Shown in pieces: positions 8,401 through 11,033 of a DNA stretch of 11,033 nucleotides (the stretch's first letter is position 1; each line of letters opens with the position of its first letter). The translations under genes and the position numbers were made by a program. Below the pieces are notes generated by a model, which worked only from the letters and a program-made list of their open reading frames with translations, was not told the origin of the DNA and made no database searches. The DNA lies in assembly GCA_021413595.1 (NCBI GenBank), contig JAIOQD010000463.1, positions 1 to 11,033 of the forward strand. The letters are read 5' to 3'. The DNA comes from Bacteroidota bacterium. Lineage in GTDB: Bacteria > Bacteroidota > Bacteroidia > 2-12-FULL-35-15.

Positions 8401-9726
8401 TCTGCTGAGATGCGTATCATTGATTCTAATACTAGAATTGTTCTTACAACCGGTAATATTCCTTATGGTTCGCAAGTATATGTGAAATCAAACGAAAAGG
8501 TTAAAAAGGGCGATTTAATATGTGATTGGGATCAGTACAATGCTGTTATTGTTTCTGAATTTGCAGGTAAGATCGAATTTGATAATGTTGAGGAAGGTAT
8601 TACTTTCCGCGAAGAATCGGATGAGCAAACAGGCTTTAAAGAAAAAGTTATTGTTGAAAGTCGTGATAAATCTAAGAATCCTTCCATCAAAATTGTTGTA
8701 AATAAAGATGTATTGCGTACTTACAGTATTCCTGTTGGAGCACATATCATTGTAAACGACAACACTAAGATTGAAGCAGGTCAGATTCTTGTTAAGATCC
8801 CTCGTTCTTCAGGTAAAACTGGGGATATCACAGGAGGTTTACCACGTGTAACTGAATTGTTCGAAGCACGTAACCCAAGTAATCCGGCTGTGGTTTCCGA
8901 AATTGATGGTATCGTATCATTTGGTAAGATCAAACGTGGTAACCGTGAGGTACATGTTGAATCAAGAACAGGTGAAAAGAAAACGTACTTAGTACAACTT
9001 TCTAAACATACATTGGTTCAGGAAAATGACTTTATCAAAGCTGGTGAGCCATTATGCGATGGAGCAATCACACCAAGTGATATTCTTGCTATCAAAGGAC
9101 CAACAGCTGTTCAGGAATACTTAGTAAACGAGGTACAAGAGGTTTATCGTTTGCAAGGTGTGAAGATCAATGATAAACATTTTGAAGTAATTGTTCGTCA
9201 GATGATGCGTAAAGTTGATATCAGCGAAGCAGGTGATACTATTTTCCTTGAAAAACAATTGGTTAACAAATCAACGTTCATGGAAGAAAATGATAACTTG
9301 TATGCTAAAGTAGTTATACTTGATGCAGGGGATTCAACCTTGTTCAAAGCAGGTCAGATTGTTAGTGCACGTAAATTGAGAGATGAAAATTCTTCATTGA
9401 AACGCAGAGATATGAAAACCATTGAAGCGCGTGAAGCAATTCCGGCTACTTCAAGCCAGGTATTACAAGGTATCACACGTGCATCATTACAAACTAATAG
9501 CTTTATGAGTGCTGCATCGTTCCAGGAAACGACTAAAGTATTAAATGAAGCTGCTATAAGCGGAAAAGTGGATGGTTTGTTAGGATTAAAAGAAAACGTT
9601 ATTGTTGGACATTTAATTCCTGCCGGTACCGGCTTAAGAGCTTACGACAAAATGATCGTTGGTTCTCAGGAAGAGTACGATCGTCTAATGGCTTCTAAAA
9701 AAGAAGCTTTGGAAGCAGAAGCATAA
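5437..9726 (+). CDS. rpoC: DNA-directed RNA polymerase subunit beta'
   Basis: Beta' carries the catalytic magnesium site, clamp, bridge helix and trigger loop. The 1429 residues are the normal Bacteroidota length. The N-terminal zinc ribbon has C66, C68, C81 and C84. The catalytic loop NADFDGDQM is at 472-480, with D474, D476 and D478 holding Mg. The F-loop region ([12 protein letters not shown]) leads into the bridge helix at about 768-805 ([19 protein letters not shown]). The second zinc site is C820, C894, C901 and C904. The trigger loop has L938, R939 and H942 in [12 protein letters not shown] long insert of barrel-sandwich type follows the trigger-loop start, and the C-terminal omega-binding part includes [15 protein letters not shown] and [13 protein letters not shown]. 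The ATG at 5437 ([16 protein letters not shown]) matches the family start. It lies 137 bases after rpoB, is almost certainly cotranscribed with it, and is followed by a strong terminator. Nothing is truncated or unusual. Confidence 0.99.
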   Translation: MAYKRDLKLKSNFTKITISLSSPEAILERSSGEVVKPETINYRTYKPEMGGLFCERIFGPVKDWECACGKYKRIRYKGIVCDRCGVEVTEKKVRRERMGHISLVVPVAHIWYFKSLPNKIGYLLGLPTKKLDVIIYYERYVVVNAGVKAADGINYLDFLSEEEYLNILDTLPKENQYLDDNDPNKFIAKMGAEALVALLSRVDLDSLSFDLRHKANTETSQQRKNEALKRLQVVESFRQANTHIENRPEWMVVKIVPVIPPELRPLVPLDGGRFATSDLNDLYRRVIIRNNRLKRLIEIKAPEVILRNEKRMLQESVDSLFDNSRKSNAVKTESNRALKSLSDSLKGKQGRFRQNLLGKRVDYSARSVIVVGPEMKLHECGLPKDMAAELFKPFIIRKMIERGIVKTVKSAKKIVDKKEPIVWDILENILKGHPVLLNRAPTLHRLGIQAFQPKLIEGKAIQLHPLTCTAFNADFDGDQMAVHVPLGHAAILEAQLLMLASHNILNPANGAPVAVPSQDMVLGLYYMTKGKKTTADEKVKGEGLTFYSPEETIIAYNEKRVDLHAFVKVRLQVKEGDVFVNKLIETTVGRILFNQVVPKEVGYINELLTKKSLRDIIGNIVKETGMAKTAKFLDEMKALGFMMAFRGGLSFSLGDVMVPDDKQKMVADANKQVDEVVANYNMGFITNNERYNQVIDIWTHTNSRITAKVLNTLTTDRQGFNPVYMMLDSGARGSKEQIRQLGGMRGLMAKPQKGAGGGEIIENPILSNFKEGLSILEYFISTHGARKGLADTALKTADAGYLTRRLVDVAQDVIITVEDCGTLRGLVATALKKNDEIVESLYDRILGRTTVHNVYNPLTGDIIVEAGEELTEDYAKQIAASPIEAVEIRSVLTCESKNGVCGKCYGRNLATGRMVQRGEAVGVIAAQSIGEPGTQLTLRTFHVGGIASNVAAQSKLEAKYDGIIEIDELKTVKRKNAEGQTEDVVIGRSAEMRIIDSNTRIVLTTGNIPYGSQVYVKSNEKVKKGDLICDWDQYNAVIVSEFAGKIEFDNVEEGITFREESDEQTGFKEKVIVESRDKSKNPSIKIVVNKDVLRTYSIPVGAHIIVNDNTKIEAGQILVKIPRSSGKTGDITGGLPRVTELFEARNPSNPAVVSEIDGIVSFGKIKRGNREVHVESRTGEKKTYLVQLSKHTLVQENDFIKAGEPLCDGAITPSDILAIKGPTAVQEYLVNEVQEVYRLQGVKINDKHFEVIVRQMMRKVDISEAGDTIFLEKQLVNKSTFMEENDNLYAKVVILDAGDSTLFKAGQIVSARKLRDENSSLKRRDMKTIEAREAIPATSSQVLQGITRASLQTNSFMSAASFQETTKVLNEAAISGKVDGLLGLKENVIVGHLIPAGTGLRAYDKMIVGSQEEYDRLMASKKEALEAEA

Positions 9727-9731
9727 GCCCC

Positions 9732-9745
9732 TACGAATTACGAAT
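9732..9745 (+). repeat. Tandem 7-bp repeat TACGAAT x2 after rpoC
   Basis: Two exact adjacent copies of TACGAAT (9732-9738 and 9739-9745), followed by TACGTA, sit between the rpoC stop and the terminator. Two copies alone are weak evidence. The unit resembles ATTCGTA-type repeats I recall from Bacteroidota spacers and fits the repeat-rich character of the other gaps here. Confidence 0.4.
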
Positions 9746-9767
9746 ACGTAAAGAGGTTGATAAATTG

Positions 9768-9801
9768 AAAAAGGGACAACAGCAATGTTTGTCCCTTTTT
9801 T
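9768..9801 (+). terminator. Intrinsic terminator of the rplA-rpoC operon
   Basis: AAAAAGGGACAA (9768-9779) pairs perfectly with TTGTCCCTTTTT (9789-9800) around a nine-base loop, and the 3' arm ends in a run of six T at 9796-9801. The GC core GGGAC/GTCCC followed by a U-tract is a textbook Rho-independent terminator. The A-run on the 5' side could let it work in both directions, but no converging gene exists here. It lies about 40 bases after the rpoC stop and marks the operon end. Confidence 0.92.
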
Positions 9802-9840
9802 AGTAAAAACCGAATAGTTTTTTTATGTTACGTTTTTACT
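9802..9840 (+). repeat. 9-bp inverted repeat after the rpoC terminator
   Basis: AGTAAAAAC (9802-9810) and GTTTTTACT (9832-9840) are perfect complements separated by 21 bases rich in T. The repeat begins directly at the end of the rpoC terminator. TACGTTTT at 9829-9836 is one mismatch from the Bacteroidota -7 consensus TAnnTTTG and overlaps the right arm, so the element could be an operator or promoter region for the DUF3467 gene. It could equally be a second weak hairpin. Function is not established by the sequence. Confidence 0.4.
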
Positions 9841-9868
9841 GTCCGGAATTACAAGGATTAAATTAAGA

Positions 9869-9905
9869 ACCTCCCCCCTTGAAAAGAGGGTAGGGGGATT
9901 AAAGG
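9869..9905 (+). repeat. C-run/G-run hairpin, REP-like intergenic element
   Basis: CCTCCCCCCTT (9870-9880), a GAAA turn, then AGAGGGTAGGGGG (9885-9897) and ATTAAAG form an imperfect but GC-rich hairpin in otherwise AT-rich DNA. The composition differs sharply from its surroundings. It resembles short palindromic elements of the form CCTCCCCCTT...AAGGGGG...GGGGGATT that I recall as dispersed repeats in Bacteroidota and some other phyla. It lies about 50 bases ahead of the DUF3467 start, so it would fall in that gene's leader if transcription begins upstream. Confidence 0.65.
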
Positions 9906-9947
9906 CGATAATCAGTATTAATTTTATATTTCAAAAAAAAGAAAAAA

Positions 9948-10259
9948 ATGGAAGAGCCACAAAACAATCAGCTAAACATTGAACTAAGCGAAGAAATTGC
10001 TGAAGGTATTTATTCAAATCTTGCAATTATTACACATTCAAACTCTGAATTTGTAATTGATTTTATTAAAATGATGCCCGGTATTCCGAAAGCAAAAGTA
10101 AAATCACGTATCGTTCTTACTCCACAACACGCGAAACGTTTGATGAAAGCCTTGAAGGATAATATCTCCAAATTTGAACAGGCGCATGGTTCTATCAAAG
10201 ACACGGATATGCCAAATGGGTTTCCTTTAAATTTTGGTGGGCCAACTGCACAGGCGTAA
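9948..10259 (+). CDS. DUF3467 family protein
   Basis: This is a small acidic cytoplasmic protein of 103 residues with no signal peptide or membrane segment. It matches the DUF3467 pattern: NQLNIELSEEIAEGIYSNLAIITHSNSEFVIDFI (about 7-40), then MMPGIPKAKVKSRIVLTPQHAKRLMKALKDNISKFEQ (about 42-78), and a loose tail ending PLNFGGPTAQA. Its biochemical role is, to my knowledge, undescribed. The gene follows rpoC in many Bacteroidota, which suggests but does not prove a link to transcription. Here it is separated from rpoC by a strong terminator and has its own terminator, so it is probably transcribed on its own or by read-through. The ATG at 9948 follows a long A-run (CAAAAAAAAGAAAAAA), a plausible leader in this phylum. 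It is a real gene with high confidence; the function is open. Confidence 0.9.
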   Translation: MEEPQNNQLNIELSEEIAEGIYSNLAIITHSNSEFVIDFIKMMPGIPKAKVKSRIVLTPQHAKRLMKALKDNISKFEQAHGSIKDTDMPNGFPLNFGGPTAQA

Positions 10260-10309
10260 GTTTATTCTAATACAATTTATTAAGTTCAGCTAATCTGAAG
10301 TTAAGATTA

Positions 10310-10344
10310 AAAAAAGGATATTGATTTCTTCAATATCCTTTTTT
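10310..10344 (+). terminator. Intrinsic terminator after the DUF3467 gene
   Basis: GGATATTG (10316-10323) pairs perfectly with CAATATCC (10331-10338) around a seven-base loop. It is flanked by an A-run at 10309-10315 and a T-run at 10339-10344, which extend the stem and give the U-tract. It lies about 50 bases after the stop codon. A smaller hairpin, TTCAG (10285-10289) with CTGAA (10295-10299), precedes it. The A-run on the left may allow function on the other strand too. Confidence 0.88.
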
Positions 10345-10465
10345 AGAATCTAAATTATACTATAATTTCAATTCAAAAAGGGCAGTCCTAAATTTGTTTT
10401 ATTATTTGGTGGGTTTTCTATGCTGGTTCGTTTCATTATTTTAAGGTTTTATCCCATTTATCGGT

Positions 10466-10473
10466 TATCTTTG
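10466..10473 (+). promoter_or_regulatory. Candidate -7 promoter element for the secreted Ig/PKD protein
   Basis: TATCTTTG is an exact match to the Bacteroidota -7 consensus TAnnTTTG. It lies 73 bases before the ATG at 10547, in the gene-free interval after the DUF3467 terminator. A -33 TTG is not clearly present: a TTTT run ends at 10442, about 23 bases upstream, which is at the edge of the usual spacing. The rest of 10345-10546 is AT-rich and shows no gene, RNA or strong repeat that I can identify. Confidence 0.5.
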
Positions 10474-10546
10474 CAAGTTTCAATAAGAGAGCATTGTGTT
10501 TAAGTAATTATTTCGACTCCTACTTGATCAATTAGCAGGGTAATCT

Positions 10547-11033
10547 ATGAAATTAAGATGTATTTTTTTTATATTATTTTTTTTAGGGATTTATGATCTC
10601 ATTGCTCAATGTGCTGTTACAATTGCTCCGTCAGGTTCTGTAAATGTTTGCAACGGAAATTCTGTTTCACTGGTAGCTTCGGGCACTGGCAATACATGGT
10701 TATGGAGCCCTGCAACCGGATTAAATACAACAAGCGGTAGCACTGTTTCTGCATCTCCCTCCATCACAACTACTTATACGGTAACAAGAACATGTCCTGA
10801 TTTAACTACAGGTACAGCAAGTGTTACTGTTATTGTAAATCCGAATCCGACACCAACTATTTTATTTAATCCCAGTACTGTTCAATGTAGCGGAACAGCA
10901 ATTACATTTTCTGTCCCGAGTCCTCAAGGAGGTGCAACCTATGCCTGGAATTTTGGTGATGGTACAACAGGGAGCGGGACAAGTGTTTCCCATGCATTCG
11001 CAGCTTTTGGTAATGGAAATACCTCTTTTTCTG
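10547..11033 (+). CDS. Secreted Ig-like/PKD repeat protein, 3'-truncated by the window edge
   Basis: The frame opens with ATG at 10547 and stays open for 162 codons to the window edge without a stop. The N-terminus MKLRCIFFILFFLGIYDLIA is a signal peptide: K2 and R4, a hydrophobic core, and likely cleavage after A20 leaving an N-terminal Gln. C22 is preceded by Q, so this is not a lipobox. Residues about 24-98 form an Ig-like repeat (NVCNGNSVSLVASG, then TWLWSPATGLN and TTTYTV), common in Bacteroidota surface adhesins. Residues about 102-162 begin a PKD domain, with YAWNFGDGT at 132-140 and a following SHAF. Such proteins are usually large and end in a C-terminal type IX secretion or gliding-associated domain; that end is not visible. 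It is unrelated in function to the polymerase operon and has its own candidate promoter. The exported PKD-type call is firm; the ligand and role are unknown. Confidence 0.85.
   Translation, partial: MKLRCIFFILFFLGIYDLIAQCAVTIAPSGSVNVCNGNSVSLVASGTGNTWLWSPATGLNTTSGSTVSASPSITTTYTVTRTCPDLTTGTASVTVIVNPNPTPTILFNPSTVQCSGTAITFSVPSPQGGATYAWNFGDGTTGSGTSVSHAFAAFGNGNTSFS

Noticed and set aside
9925..9932. TATATTTC as a -7 promoter element for the DUF3467 gene.
   Set aside because: It has one mismatch, lies only 15 bases before the start codon, and has no -33 partner.
1..11033. CRISPR arrays, insertion sequences, integrases, tRNA genes, toxin-antitoxin or defence genes.
   Set aside because: No regularly spaced repeats, transposase-like frames, tRNA folds or matching protein motifs were found; the window is almost entirely core operon genes.

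Overview
The window is the distal part of the ribosomal-protein / RNA polymerase operon of a member of the phylum Bacteroidota. The evidence is the gene order rplA-rplJ-rplL-rpoB-rpoC, a DUF3467 gene directly after rpoC, beta and beta' subunits whose sequence closely follows Bacteroidota homologues, AT-rich spacers without clear Shine-Dalgarno sequences, a TAnnTTTG-type promoter element, and a secreted Ig/PKD-repeat protein at the right edge. A finer taxonomic call is not possible from the sequence alone.

Layout, all on the + strand. 1-417 is the 3' part of rplA (L1). 482-1006 is rplJ (L10). 1134-1505 is rplL (L7/L12). 1745-5299 is rpoB, with a TTG start. 5437-9726 is rpoC. A strong intrinsic terminator at 9768-9801 closes the operon. 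A short DUF3467 gene follows (9948-10259), with its own terminator (10310-10344). After about 200 bases without a gene, which hold a promoter-like element, a gene begins at 10547 for an exported Ig-like/PKD protein. It runs off the window after 162 codons. No minus-strand gene is supported. No gene-free stretch exceeds 300 bases; the longest are 1506-1744 and 10260-10546, and both are described below.

How the genes work together: L1 sits on the mobile L1 stalk of the 50S subunit. L10 and L7/L12 build the second stalk, which recruits translation factors. RpoB and RpoC form the two halves of the RNA polymerase active centre. The hairpin between rplL and rpoB lies where other bacteria place an attenuator that lowers polymerase output relative to stalk proteins, and it probably does the same here.

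The core genes are mostly orthodox. The most notable departure is in RpoB: about 85 residues of the lobe domain, present in the Bacteroidota homologues I can recall, are missing cleanly and in frame, while every catalytic motif is intact. The second theme is that all spacers from rplJ to the DUF3467 gene carry short-oligomer repeats or hairpins that look like dispersed intergenic repeats. No new multi-gene system (defence, mobile or biosynthetic) is visible.
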